The translations under genes were made by a program, and so were the position numbers. DNA of 64,000 nucleotides from Chamaesiphon minutus PCC 6605 (GTDB lineage Bacteria > Cyanobacteriota > Cyanobacteriia > Cyanobacteriales > Chamaesiphonaceae): NCBI RefSeq assembly GCF_000317145.1, contig NC_019697.1:6065889-6129888 (forward strand). The letters are read 5' to 3'. How positions within the stretch are numbered: position 1 is the first letter of the stretch; every line of letters begins with the position of its first letter. The notes under the pieces were generated by a model that saw only the letters and a program-made list of their open reading frames with translations, made no database searches and was not told the DNA's origin. Below are positions 36,601 to 43,830 of the stretch, piece by piece.

Positions 36601-37284
36601 CTCTAGCAAGCGGGTAATTTGCGCGGACAGATCGATTGCGGGCGAGACGATCTCGGCTTTATTGGAAAAAATCTCGATTAGTTCTGGGAGGAGATCGGTT
36701 AATACTGGAGCGTTACGCAGCGATCGCCAGACGATCGTCGTAAATTCCGGTTGCAACTGTTGCGCGAGTTTGGTGACGAGGGTAGTTTTACCGATCCCAC
36801 CCATGCCCAAAATCGCTACCAACCGACATCGATCGATATTTATCCACTGGGCTAATCGCGCTAATTCTCCCGCTCGTCCGTAAAAAATTGACACATCTGG
36901 TGCTTCACCGCGATCGAAGGTGCTGCGGCAATCGCTATGGGACGATAAAATTGCTGGCTCCACCACTGGGACAATTGGTGCGGACTCATCTGGATAGAGA
37001 TAGTCAGCACGATCTAGGGTCAGATTAAAGGCCGAAAAACACAGATCGATCGTCTGTTTGTCTACTGGAATTGGCTTTGTAGTGGCGATCCCGTCGGGTG
37101 CGCCAGTGAAAATTTTGGCGAGTGTCATCAGCGAGAGTTTCGTCAGGTTACTCAATTCTTCATTGGTATACCGCACGCCAAAATTAGCAGTCAGTTCGCG
37201 CTCCAATCTTGCTGTTTGGAGTTTTTGATAGCCTGTGGCTGTTAAAATTACGCCCCGTCTCCGGCTATTTTTTCGCGCTGCCAT
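33622..37284 (-). CDS. NB-ARC STAND NTPase with pentapeptide linker and WD40 repeats
   Basis: The 1220-residue protein has four parts. Residues 1-100 form a helix-turn-helix-like N-terminal domain (ARLERELTANFGVRYTNEELSNLTKLSLMTLAKIF). Residues about 135-460 form an NB-ARC module with YGRAGELARL, Walker A GMGGIGKTT (160-168) and Walker B LLILDNAE. A short pentapeptide-repeat linker (ADLSKSLF) lies near 570-590. About 14 WD40 repeats fill 590-1185, and the family tail is MNISGVTGLSAAAIDSLKMLGAI. One WD40 blade carries a short unusual insert (near residue 763). It is a signalling/sensor ATPase of unknown ligand; some relatives are defence proteins, but no effector is visible. Confidence 0.9.
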   Translation of the reverse strand: MAARKNSRRRGVILTATGYQKLQTARLERELTANFGVRYTNEELSNLTKLSLMTLAKIFTGAPDGIATTKPIPVDKQTIDLCFSAFNLTLDRADYLYPDESAPIVPVVEPAILSSHSDCRSTFDRGEAPDVSIFYGRAGELARLAQWINIDRCRLVAILGMGGIGKTTLVTKLAQQLQPEFTTIVWRSLRNAPVLTDLLPELIEIFSNKAEIVSPAIDLSAQITRLLECFRQQRCLLILDNAEAVIQNRDDERIDPGYAELFGRIGASPHQSCLLVTSREKPVAMIPLEGAQLAVRSLVLSGLTASDSDLLFDAKGLSRSLVGRARLLSLYSGNPLALNIVSTSICDLFDGDIDGFLDTDAGIFEDICQLLDQQFARLSPIETVVMYWLAIEREWLSPADLAGDIVPATTKQTVLTAFSSLGRRSLIEHNRGKFTQQAVVMEYVTAKFIDRVTAELSNWDMQQPPPTLPLWLSHPLVKSQSPTYIQAIQKRLILQPVASQLKLQFRQISALDGYMRSILASIRTCYPDIPHYGGGNLLNLLRHLQIELTSYNFAGLTMWQADMQGATLHDVNFSDADLSKSLFTNTFGWVWAIDFSPDSQLAATGETSGDIRLWQVGSGELLHKSSGHTSWVWAVRFSPDGRVLASASQDGTIRLWDVRANRLMRVLQASRPVLSLDFHPDGQLLATSDDAGAMSIWDIASGTIESTCAAHLQQVFSVRFSPDGRLIATGSDDNTVKIWDVATGDLCGRLTEHTRQVWTVRFSPVRGASPEENGQLLATGSSDGTIKLWDLTTVAIVATLPGYPDWMMSIDFSPDGRLLATGNSTNDVKIWEIDRIRANDAPPTAIATLHGHTSLVSLLKFSPDGKLLVTGGVDRSIRWWSTTTWQELSRWVGYTNRIQSAIFTPDGTQIVSSSQDGIVRVWDVRTGDLVRSLRGHDPGLILMVAYNPHSGSIASASEDRTVKIWDAATGDLVRTLAADRQAVWSVKFSPDGKLLASGCGEGRVRFWTETGELAATLLGHSRVVRSIVFSPEGQLMATASFDLSWRLWDVKTRELIHAQTDYSNLIWDLAFSPNGRFLAVGAGVANVAQLWDVPACQLVREFAGHTQDILAIEFSPDGRYLATGSADRTIKIWEVETGTVLQTLIGHLDRVNSLSYSPDGRIIVSGSDDETIKVWDLATGECQRAYTAPAPYLSMNISGVTGLSAAAIDSLKMLGAICAS
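34965..34996 (-). repeat. Dispersed repeat inserted in a WD40 blade
   Basis: The blade reads FSPVRGASPEENGQLLATGS where neighbouring blades read FSPDGRLLATGS. The extra codons come from a GCGGAGCGTCTCC-type word that also occurs as an intergenic repeat in cyanobacteria. The frame is kept. Confidence 0.6.
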
Positions 37285-37385
37285 GTGTGATTAATGTTTG
37301 AGTTCGCAGTCTGGAACGCTAGCTCTACAGCGTGCCCGATCTATTCGACTTATGCAGTCTACACTCGATCGCTACTGCTATACCA

Positions 37386-37486
37386 GCGATCGCATCTTAA
37401 CTTTTAACTAACTTAGCTAACTTGTCTGGACTTGAGCTAAATGGCTGATTCAGAATAGCAGCATACAACAAATTATACTCAAACTC
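37386..37486 (+). promoter_or_regulatory. Duplicated upstream segment (copy 1)
   Basis: About 101 bases match 39892-39992 with only a few differences, including TTAACTTTTAACTAACTTAG and GCTAACTTGTCTGGACTT. Both copies precede a PEP-CTERM gene, so the segment is probably a promoter or 5' leader. Here an element insertion pushes it about 350 bases from the start codon, against about 65 in copy 2. Confidence 0.6.
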
Positions 37487-37537
37487 GATCGCGGAGATAC
37501 ATCACAAATACTGGCGTTGCTGGATTTGGTTAGTTAA

Positions 37538-37745
37538 CGTGAGTTCGGGATAAGAAAAATCGATCTGCTCCGCTCAAGTACCGCCCTGAACTATAAGTTC
37601 GGGCTAAAAGCAAAAGTTCGTTTCAACGAACTGCCAAATCACTTAGTTCGTTTCAACGAACTTTTGCTTTTAGCCCCAAATTCATTTGAGGGCGGTGCAT
37701 AAACGAAGCTAGGAGTCATTAAGCGCAAATCCTTAAGAACTCACG
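37538..37745. mobile_element. 208-bp MITE-like element with 8-bp target duplication
   Basis: The ends are CGTGAGTTC (37538-37546) and its complement (37737-37745). TTAGTTAA flanks both sides (37530-37537 and 37746-37753). Inside, two 32-base arms (37601-37632 and 37645-37676) form a long near-perfect hairpin. There is no open frame of note. Confidence 0.8.
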
Positions 37746-37841
37746 TTAGTTAATGGCACGGGTCTTCGAGCGAGTTTTTTACATCATAGTTTCGATCTCA
37801 ACCCCTCAATTTCTCAGATTGCAACAGCAAGACTAAAAGAT

Positions 37842-38780
37842 ATGTATGAAATCAAAAAAGGCTGTGCCCAAGCCGTAGCAGGTGCAGTCACGACCGCTGC
37901 ATTGTATGCGATCGCCGCTCCAGCTCCAGCAGCAGCAGCCAGTTTCACTCTCGATAATAGTAATAATAATTCTGGCACTTTCAACTACACAGGCAGGCTC
38001 GATACTGTCACCATCACTACCACAGGAGTTTACACGATCGATGCTTTTGGGGGGCAGGGTGGTAATTCGGGCAATAATAATTCACCTTTAAAAGGTGGCG
38101 AGCTAAAAGCCGATTTCAATCTCACCCAAGGCGAGGTGTTGACAATTATAGTTGGCGGAATGGGTGGGATGGGCACTCCAGGTGCATTCGGCAGTTTTGG
38201 GGCTGGCGGTGGCGGCGGTGGCACTTTTGTGACCACAATTCTCAATGGAATGCCCACAATCCTTTTGAGTGCTGGCGGAGGGGATAGTGTCCCAGGTTTT
38301 TTTGGGCCAGGTGGTTTCGGTGGGGGTAGCGGAGGTAATGGTGGTAACAACGGCCTCGGCGGTTTCGTCATTGACATCCCTCCTGTTGGTACCTTTAGCG
38401 GTGCTGTCCTTGGTATCGGCGGCGACGGCGGTTTCGGTGGTGGTGGTGGCGGCAGTGGTGGCATTGGCGGCATCGGCGGCAGTGGCATCGGCATTGTTAA
38501 CGGGAATATAGCTCTCGTCACAGGCAACAACGGTATCGGTACCAGCGGCAGTGGCGGCATTGGTGGTAGAGGCGGCAGCAGCTTCGGGATTTATAACCAA
38601 AGTGCGATCGCTGGATCGATCGTCTCTAATCACGTCATCCGCTCTGGCAATGGGTTATTATCGATTACCTACAATGCTCCAGCCACAGCAGTGCCCGAAC
38701 CATTCACCATTGTCGGGACATTAATCGGTGGTACAGCAGCCTTCCGCATGAGAAAGAAACTCAAGACTACTCATAAATAG
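37842..38780 (+). CDS. Glycine-rich PEP-CTERM protein
   Basis: The 312-residue protein has a signal peptide (about 1-35, Ala/Pro-rich) and a short N-terminal domain with TITTTGVYTIDAFGGQGGNSG. A long Gly-rich low-complexity middle (about 90-250) follows. The C-terminal sorting tag is VPEPFTIVGTLIGGTAAFRMRKKLK: the PEP motif, a hydrophobic span and a basic end. Such proteins are cleaved by exosortase and sent to the cell surface or exopolysaccharide. The middle resembles Gly-rich cell-surface proteins. It is duplicated in layout at 40058. Confidence 0.85.
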   Translation: MYEIKKGCAQAVAGAVTTAALYAIAAPAPAAAASFTLDNSNNNSGTFNYTGRLDTVTITTTGVYTIDAFGGQGGNSGNNNSPLKGGELKADFNLTQGEVLTIIVGGMGGMGTPGAFGSFGAGGGGGGTFVTTILNGMPTILLSAGGGDSVPGFFGPGGFGGGSGGNGGNNGLGGFVIDIPPVGTFSGAVLGIGGDGGFGGGGGGSGGIGGIGGSGIGIVNGNIALVTGNNGIGTSGSGGIGGRGGSSFGIYNQSAIAGSIVSNHVIRSGNGLLSITYNAPATAVPEPFTIVGTLIGGTAAFRMRKKLKTTHK

Positions 38781-38798
38781 TCGATCTGGATCGTTCAG

Positions 38799-38829
38799 AT
38801 AGCTCGATCTATGCTCCGAATCGAGCTAT
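38799..38829 (+). terminator. Terminator hairpin, copy 1 of three
   Basis: The stem TAGCTCGAT/ATCGAGCTA has an 11-base loop (CTATGCTCCGA). It ends the first PEP-CTERM gene. Copies at 39825-39859 and 40686-40720 share the loop word TATGCTCC and the flanking bases. Confidence 0.75.
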
Positions 38830-38953
38830 TTACTGGAGTTGCTAGTTCGATCGATCTCGATCGCTTTCTTCTATCTCACAGATATACAAATATTTCATTT
38901 TGTTTCAGAGTTGCCGCGCGCTGGCTCTACATCGAGAAGAAGAATTCGATACG

Positions 38954-39112
38954 ATGATGAAAACTCCAGGTTTGCATACTGTCAAACGTCAGATTAATTA
39001 TCAACCGCGAGCGACAATTTTACCACCAGATTTATTTGATAAATTTAGCGAACTATCGTTCTGGGAACTCGATCTTAATAGTCAAGCAAATCGCATTTGC
39101 AAACAAAGTTAG
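38954..39112 (+). CDS. Small hypothetical protein upstream of cysC
   Basis: The 52-residue frame begins with tandem ATG codons and a GAGAAGAAG-like site upstream. The composition is protein-like (KRQINYQPRATILPPDLFDKFSELSFWELDLNSQ), with no repeats. It ends 55 bases before cysC on the same strand. I recognise no family. Confidence 0.4.
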   Translation: MMKTPGLHTVKRQINYQPRATILPPDLFDKFSELSFWELDLNSQANRICKQS

Positions 39113-39167
39113 ATAGATTTCCAACTCCTTCAAGAGTTTAAAAACCACACAGCAAGGAAACTAACAG

Positions 39168-39764
39168 ATGTCACAAGAGCGCGGGGCTACGATCTGGTTT
39201 ACGGGTTTGAGCGGTGCGGGCAAAACCACGATCGCCCGTGTCGTAGCCGAACAATTGCAACTTGCCAATCTCAAAGTAGAAATCCTCGATGGCGATCTCA
39301 TCCGTCAGCATCTAGCAAAAGAGTTAGGATTCAGTCATGCCGATCGGATCGAGAACGTGCGGCGGATTGGATTTGTGGCCGATTTGCTGAGTAGAAATGG
39401 GGTTATAGTCCTCGTAGCCGCGATCGCACCCCATCGATCGATTCGGGAAGAATTAAAACAAAATAGTGACAAATTTCTGGAAGTTTATGTCAACTCGCCC
39501 CTAGAAGTATGCGAACGGCGCGATGTCAAAGGTTTGTATGCCAAAGCTAGATGCGGACTCATCCCCAACTTTACAGGCATCGATATGGCTTATGAAGTTC
39601 CCCTCGCTCCCGATCTCGAATGTCAAACCGATCGCGAAACCATTGCCCAGAGCGCGACTAAGGTTTTACAAAAACTAGTAGCATTGGACTATATTCATGC
39701 CGATTGTCACCCCAAACGGTTTCAAATTGAATTTGGAGTAGCGAGCATCGCGGCATCGCAATGA
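39168..39764 (+). CDS. cysC: Adenylylsulfate kinase
   Basis: The 198-residue protein has the P-loop GLSGAGKTT, LDGDLIRQHL, DRIENVRRIGFVADLL, IAPHRSIREE and EVYVNSPLEVCERRDVKGLYAKAR, which are the standard CysC blocks. It phosphorylates APS to PAPS for sulfate assimilation or sulfation. It carries one of the three terminator copies at its 3' end, between two PEP-CTERM genes. That raises the possibility that it supplies PAPS for a surface sulfation step. Confidence 0.93.
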   Translation: MSQERGATIWFTGLSGAGKTTIARVVAEQLQLANLKVEILDGDLIRQHLAKELGFSHADRIENVRRIGFVADLLSRNGVIVLVAAIAPHRSIREELKQNSDKFLEVYVNSPLEVCERRDVKGLYAKARCGLIPNFTGIDMAYEVPLAPDLECQTDRETIAQSATKVLQKLVALDYIHADCHPKRFQIEFGVASIAASQ

Positions 39765-39824
39765 GTAAGTGAATTGAATGCTCGATCCGTTTGTGAATTT
39801 AGAATAGTTCGATCGCGATCGTTA

Positions 39825-39859
39825 AAAAAGCTCGATTTATGCTCCAAATCGAGCTTTTT
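39825..39859 (+). terminator. Terminator hairpin, copy 2 of three
   Basis: The 14-base stem AAAAAGCTCGATTT pairs with AAATCGAGCTTTTT around a 7-base loop (ATGCTCC). It ends cysC. The stem differs from copy 1 with the paired bases changed together. Confidence 0.75.
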
Positions 39860-39891
39860 ACTGGAGTTTTTAGATCGATCCAAATTAGGCC

Positions 39892-39992
39892 GCGATCGCA
39901 TTTTAACTTTTAACTAACTTAGCTAACTTGTCTGGACTTAAGCTAAATGGCTGAGTAAAAATAGCAGTACCGGACAAATTATACGCAAACTC
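39892..39992 (+). promoter_or_regulatory. Duplicated upstream segment (copy 2)
   Basis: This segment matches 37386-37486. It ends about 65 bases before the second PEP-CTERM gene and starts about 30 bases after terminator copy 2. Confidence 0.6.
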
Positions 39993-40057
39993 AGGACAGG
40001 ATCGGATAGCGATATTGTCATCATCCTTCAAACCCCCGACTACTAAGAATTAACATA

Positions 40058-40669
40058 ATGAAACATTCTATCTGTTCCACTAAAATTGCCAAAGTTTTCA
40101 TCCCTGTCGGCTGTGTGGCTGTGTCAGCACTTGTTGTTGCTCCCGCTCAGGCTGCCAACTTTGCTTTTACAGAAAATCCCGATAATACTTTGAGTATTAC
40201 TGCTGATTTCTTTGAGAGCGGGTTCTCTGTCAACGGTAACTTGTTGCAGCAAGGAGGCACTCCTGGCACACTTACACTACCTGGAAGTAATAATCCAGTA
40301 TCGTTTTCCGGAACTTGGCTCAACTTCAATCAATCTACTCCATTATCTCGCACCATCTATTTTACCGATGGTAATACTTCGCAGATTAGCGATATATTTT
40401 CTTACACGGTGAGTAATGCTAATAACTTTGGTACTATTTCTGGAACTTTCCAATCGGCAAGCAATTTAGGTTTCCTACCGAATGGAGTATCTCAAAGTGA
40501 CGTATTCCAGGCTGGTACTTCAGTACCGTTTTCGTCCGATTTCCTCACTGCATCAGTGGCAACCACTGCGCCTACCTCTGTTCCCGAACCATTTACAATT
40601 ATTGGTACCTTAATCGGTGGCACCGCAGCTTTTCGCATGAAAAAGAAACTCAATACTACTAATAAATAG
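40058..40669 (+). CDS. PEP-CTERM protein
   Basis: The 203-residue protein has a signal peptide (about 1-33, ending APAQAAN) and a beta-rich middle (about 34-165) with many Asn, Ser and Thr. The tag VPEPFTIIGTLIGGTAAFRMKKKLN is nearly identical to that of the protein at 37842. It is otherwise unrelated to that protein's Gly-rich middle. It should be sorted by the same exosortase; no exosortase gene is in the window. Confidence 0.85.
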   Translation: MKHSICSTKIAKVFIPVGCVAVSALVVAPAQAANFAFTENPDNTLSITADFFESGFSVNGNLLQQGGTPGTLTLPGSNNPVSFSGTWLNFNQSTPLSRTIYFTDGNTSQISDIFSYTVSNANNFGTISGTFQSASNLGFLPNGVSQSDVFQAGTSVPFSSDFLTASVATTAPTSVPEPFTIIGTLIGGTAAFRMKKKLNTTNK

Positions 40670-40685
40670 TCGATCGGGATTGTTA

Positions 40686-40720
40686 AAATAGCTCGATTTA
40701 TGCTCCGAATCGAGCTATTT
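40686..40720 (+). terminator. Terminator hairpin, copy 3 of three
   Basis: The stem AAATAGCTCGATT (40686-40698) pairs with AATCGAGCTATTT (40708-40720), with a TATGCTCCG loop. It ends the second PEP-CTERM gene. Confidence 0.75.
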
Positions 40721-40787
40721 ATTGAAGTTTTTAGGTCGATCGATCCAAATTAGGTCGAGATCGAAGATTGGGGATGCTAGGAAAGGT

Positions 40788-42410
40788 TTATTTTTTGCGA
40801 TCGTATCCAATATTCATGCCCTCTACCAAGCTACACATTTGCGGCGATCGCACCAGCAACCCGTATTCGATGCCTTGGGCGACAGCTTGATATGATGCTT
40901 CGAGGATATTCTCTGAGACGCCGATCGTCGTCCAGCGATGGATGCCATTACTCGATTCTACCAAAACGCGCGTAATGGCGGCAGTGCCCGCCCCACCGTC
41001 GATAATCCGCACTTTATAATCAGTCAAATGACATTTAGCTAATTCTGGATAAAATCGACTTAAGGCTTTACGCAACGCGGCATCCAAAGCCGATACTGGG
41101 CCATTACCTTCGGCAACTTCGAGGATATCTTGACCATCGACAGCAATCTTAATTGTCGCCAGCGAATGATGCTGTTGAGTGGCGATCGAACAATGCACCT
41201 GAAAACCTTGAATCGTAAATAGCGTCGAAGTTTGACCCAAGATCTCGCGCATTAATAGTTCAAAACTCGCCTCCGCACCTTCAAATTGGTAGCCTTGATA
41301 TTCTAATTCCTTAAGTTTTGCTAAAATCTGCCGGGTGCGCGGATCTGCTTTAGTCAGAGTTAGTCCCATCTCGCTGGCTTTAATTAAGACGTTACTCAAT
41401 CCCGATTGCTCGGAAATGGCAATCCGGCGTTCGTTGCCGACTTGGAGCGGGTCGATATGTTCGTAAGTCAGCGGATTGCGCTCGACAGCGGAGACGTGGA
41501 TGCCACCTTTATGGCTGAAGGCACACCGCCCGACAAATGCCGCATAATCGTTGGGGGCAATATTGACGACTTCGCTGACGTACCTACTTACCTGAGTCAA
41601 CCGCATCAGATCTGCCGAACTCAGACAAGAGTAGCCCAACTTGAGTTGGAGATTGGGAATAATCGCACAGAGATTGGCATTGCCACAGCGTTCGCCATAA
41701 CCATTAATCGTCCCTTGGACCATCGTCACGCCGCTACTCACCGCCGCGAGTGCATTGGCGACAGCTAGTTCGCAATCATTGTGAGTGTGGATGCCAAATT
41801 GTAGCTCTCGTTGAGGATCGACAGTCTTAATGACGCGATCGACAATTTCGGTGATATCCTGGGGCAGCGTACCGCCATTAGTATCGCAAAAGACCAGCCA
41901 ATCGGCACCAGCAGCGATCGCCGTTTGCAGAGTTTGGATGGCATATTCTGGATTGGCTAAATAACCATCGAACCAATGTTCGGCATCATAAATTATCCGT
42001 TTGCCTTGCGAAATTAGATACTCGATCGAGTCCCGAATCATCTCCAGATTCTCGGCTAAATCGGTCTTTAAGCCCTCGGTAACGTGTAAATCCCAAGATT
42101 TACCAAAAATCGTTACCCACTTCGTTCCAGCCGCAATAATCGCCGCTAACATCCGATCTTCTGCCGCCAGTCCGCCCGGACGTCGCGTCGAGCAAAAGGC
42201 TACGACTTCTGCCTGAGTCAGCGGTTCTAACTGCAATCGCCGAAAAAACTCGCCATCTTTAGGATTGGCACCCGGCCACCCACCCTCGATCCACGGTATG
42301 CCCAGCCGATCCAATTGTCTGGCAATTTTGAGCTTATCCTCAACCGCCAAAGTCATACCCTCTCGTTGTGCGCCATCGCGGAGCGTCGTATCGTAGATTT
42401 GGATCGTCAT
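40788..42410 (-). CDS. cimA: Citramalate synthase
   Basis: The 540-residue protein has the DRE-TIM catalytic region TIQIYDTTLRDGAQREGMTL (about 1-21), GGWPGANPKD, GIHTHNDCELAVANALAAV, VQGTINGYGERCGNANLC and a C-terminal LeuA-type allosteric dimer domain (about 400-530). CimA condenses pyruvate and acetyl-CoA to citramalate, giving a threonine-independent route to isoleucine. This is the usual cyanobacterial form and length. The regulatory domain suggests isoleucine feedback. Confidence 0.9.
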   Translation of the reverse strand: MTIQIYDTTLRDGAQREGMTLAVEDKLKIARQLDRLGIPWIEGGWPGANPKDGEFFRRLQLEPLTQAEVVAFCSTRRPGGLAAEDRMLAAIIAAGTKWVTIFGKSWDLHVTEGLKTDLAENLEMIRDSIEYLISQGKRIIYDAEHWFDGYLANPEYAIQTLQTAIAAGADWLVFCDTNGGTLPQDITEIVDRVIKTVDPQRELQFGIHTHNDCELAVANALAAVSSGVTMVQGTINGYGERCGNANLCAIIPNLQLKLGYSCLSSADLMRLTQVSRYVSEVVNIAPNDYAAFVGRCAFSHKGGIHVSAVERNPLTYEHIDPLQVGNERRIAISEQSGLSNVLIKASEMGLTLTKADPRTRQILAKLKELEYQGYQFEGAEASFELLMREILGQTSTLFTIQGFQVHCSIATQQHHSLATIKIAVDGQDILEVAEGNGPVSALDAALRKALSRFYPELAKCHLTDYKVRIIDGGAGTAAITRVLVESSNGIHRWTTIGVSENILEASYQAVAQGIEYGLLVRSPQMCSLVEGMNIGYDRKK

Positions 42411-42648
42411 GGATTTTGGATTGTGGATTTTGGATTGTTTTCTGACCTTTACCTTGCTAGATGTAGGTTTGAGGCATTATCTATTGCCATCGATATTTGT
42501 ACCGACCTAACTTAGCTGCAAGTAGGATGACTAAACTCTGGAGATAAATTGCGCGAAAATAGAAGCAGCCTTCAATTTATTAGGTAATGTAGCATTTTGC
42601 CTGAAGACGAAGTAAAACTTTAAAACCCTTCTACCCTCTATCCTCACT

Positions 42649-42975
42649 ATGCCTCAAGTCACCGCGCAAGGAAAAAACTTTACCTGTGAATCGGGAGCCA
42701 ATCTCCGCCAGGTTTTACTCGCCAATGGGGTGGATCTCTATAATGGTAATGCCAAAATCATCAATTGTATGGGCATTGGCACCTGCGGCACCTGTGCGGT
42801 CGCGCTCGAAGGTGATGTATCTGCGCCAAACTGGAAAGATACTGCCAGACGTAGCTTCCCACCCCATACTCCGTCTAGAAACCTCCGACTCGCTTGTCAG
42901 ACCCAAGTTTTGGGCGATATTACCGTCAGTAAATTTACCGCGTTCTGGGGGCAAGGACTCGATCGAGCCTGGTAA
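42649..42975 (+). CDS. [2Fe-2S] ferredoxin
   Basis: The 108-residue protein has the plant-type ferredoxin fold with cluster ligands in NCMGIGTCGTCAVAL (three Cys, C-x5-C-x2-C spacing) and LACQTQ for the fourth. It differs from PetF in lacking the standard N-terminal strand sequence and belongs to a cyanobacterial ferredoxin-like group. Its redox partner is unknown. Confidence 0.8.
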   Translation: MPQVTAQGKNFTCESGANLRQVLLANGVDLYNGNAKIINCMGIGTCGTCAVALEGDVSAPNWKDTARRSFPPHTPSRNLRLACQTQVLGDITVSKFTAFWGQGLDRAW

Positions 42976-43184
42976 AGATCGACTTTTATCGTTCTAGTTA
43001 AGAAGCTATTAGAGATCTTCTAGTGGGGAGGGCGGGTTTGCTCGATCTCGAACAGTAACATCGAGATCGCCTAGCATAAACCCGCCTTTACAGCTCGACA
43101 GATTCCGCCCACAGTACATTTTAGACCTCGCGCCAGCAACGCCCACTTTTCCGAATCAATCTTTCTCCTACTCTCTGTTCAATA

Positions 43185-43724
43185 ATGCCAACGATTTTTC
43201 ACATTTCACCACTAATTAGAATCACACTGAGCTTACTGTATATCTCGCTGATGATTCCGCTCCCATTCCTGGCGACATTTGCCCATGCCGAGGTACCAGC
43301 ATGGCTGCTATGGGTGGGAATCGGCTTGGGATTTACCGCACTCCAGGGGGCATTGAGCCAGCGGGTGGTAGTGGACGATCGATCGATCCAGGTCAATTAT
43401 CCGGTGTGGGTGCCCAGTTTTTTCACCAAACGCTGGAGCCTAGCTTGGAGCGATGTTAAAGAATTAAAAATGCGGACGACCGGACAGGGTGGAGTGGTTT
43501 ATTATTTTATTAATGGCGGTGGTGAAGGATTTTTACTACCAATGCGAGTTGCTGGGTTTAATCGATTGGTCGGATTGATTCAACAATATACCTCGATCGA
43601 TACTACCGATGTTTATCCACTTTCGCAACCTTGGATGTATTTTGCATTATTAATATTAACTGGTTTGTTATTACTAACTGATGCTTGGACGATCTCGACA
43701 GCGATCGCTTTGGGGAGTCAATAG
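43185..43724 (+). CDS. Conserved membrane protein, function unknown
   Basis: The 179-residue protein has three hydrophobic segments (about 10-30, 38-56 and 150-172). Between them is a soluble segment with WSLAWSDVKELKMRTTGQGGVVYYFINGGG that looks PH-domain-like. Function is unknown. It lies 107 bases before the SagB-like gene on the same strand. Confidence 0.6.
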   Translation: MPTIFHISPLIRITLSLLYISLMIPLPFLATFAHAEVPAWLLWVGIGLGFTALQGALSQRVVVDDRSIQVNYPVWVPSFFTKRWSLAWSDVKELKMRTTGQGGVVYYFINGGGEGFLLPMRVAGFNRLVGLIQQYTSIDTTDVYPLSQPWMYFALLILTGLLLLTDAWTISTAIALGSQ

Positions 43725-43830
43725 TGGCTGCAAGCATCCTTTTGCTCTTGATTACCTGCGCCATCCTACGGTGGTACAGTCCACCCATCCACCCTTTCGC
43801 CTGCTCTAATATTACCGATCGATAATTCTC

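Larger units (their letters stand above)
37285..37841. other. Upstream region of the first PEP-CTERM gene
   Basis: It holds a conserved segment (37386-37486) duplicated at 39892-39992 and a 208-base element with target duplications (37538-37745). The remaining bases, directly before the gene at 37842, are AT-rich. No gene is seen. Confidence 0.7.

Noticed and set aside
33622-37284. WD40 STAND gene as a proven antiphage system
   Set aside because: No effector domain, partner gene or defence neighbours are visible; the architecture is widespread in cyanobacteria.
38030-38633. Two long minus-strand frames opposite the Gly-rich PEP-CTERM gene
   Set aside because: They are Pro-rich or Thr/Ala-rich mirror images of GGN/GGC glycine codons; no ribosome site or family pattern, and the plus-strand gene has a signal peptide and sorting tag.
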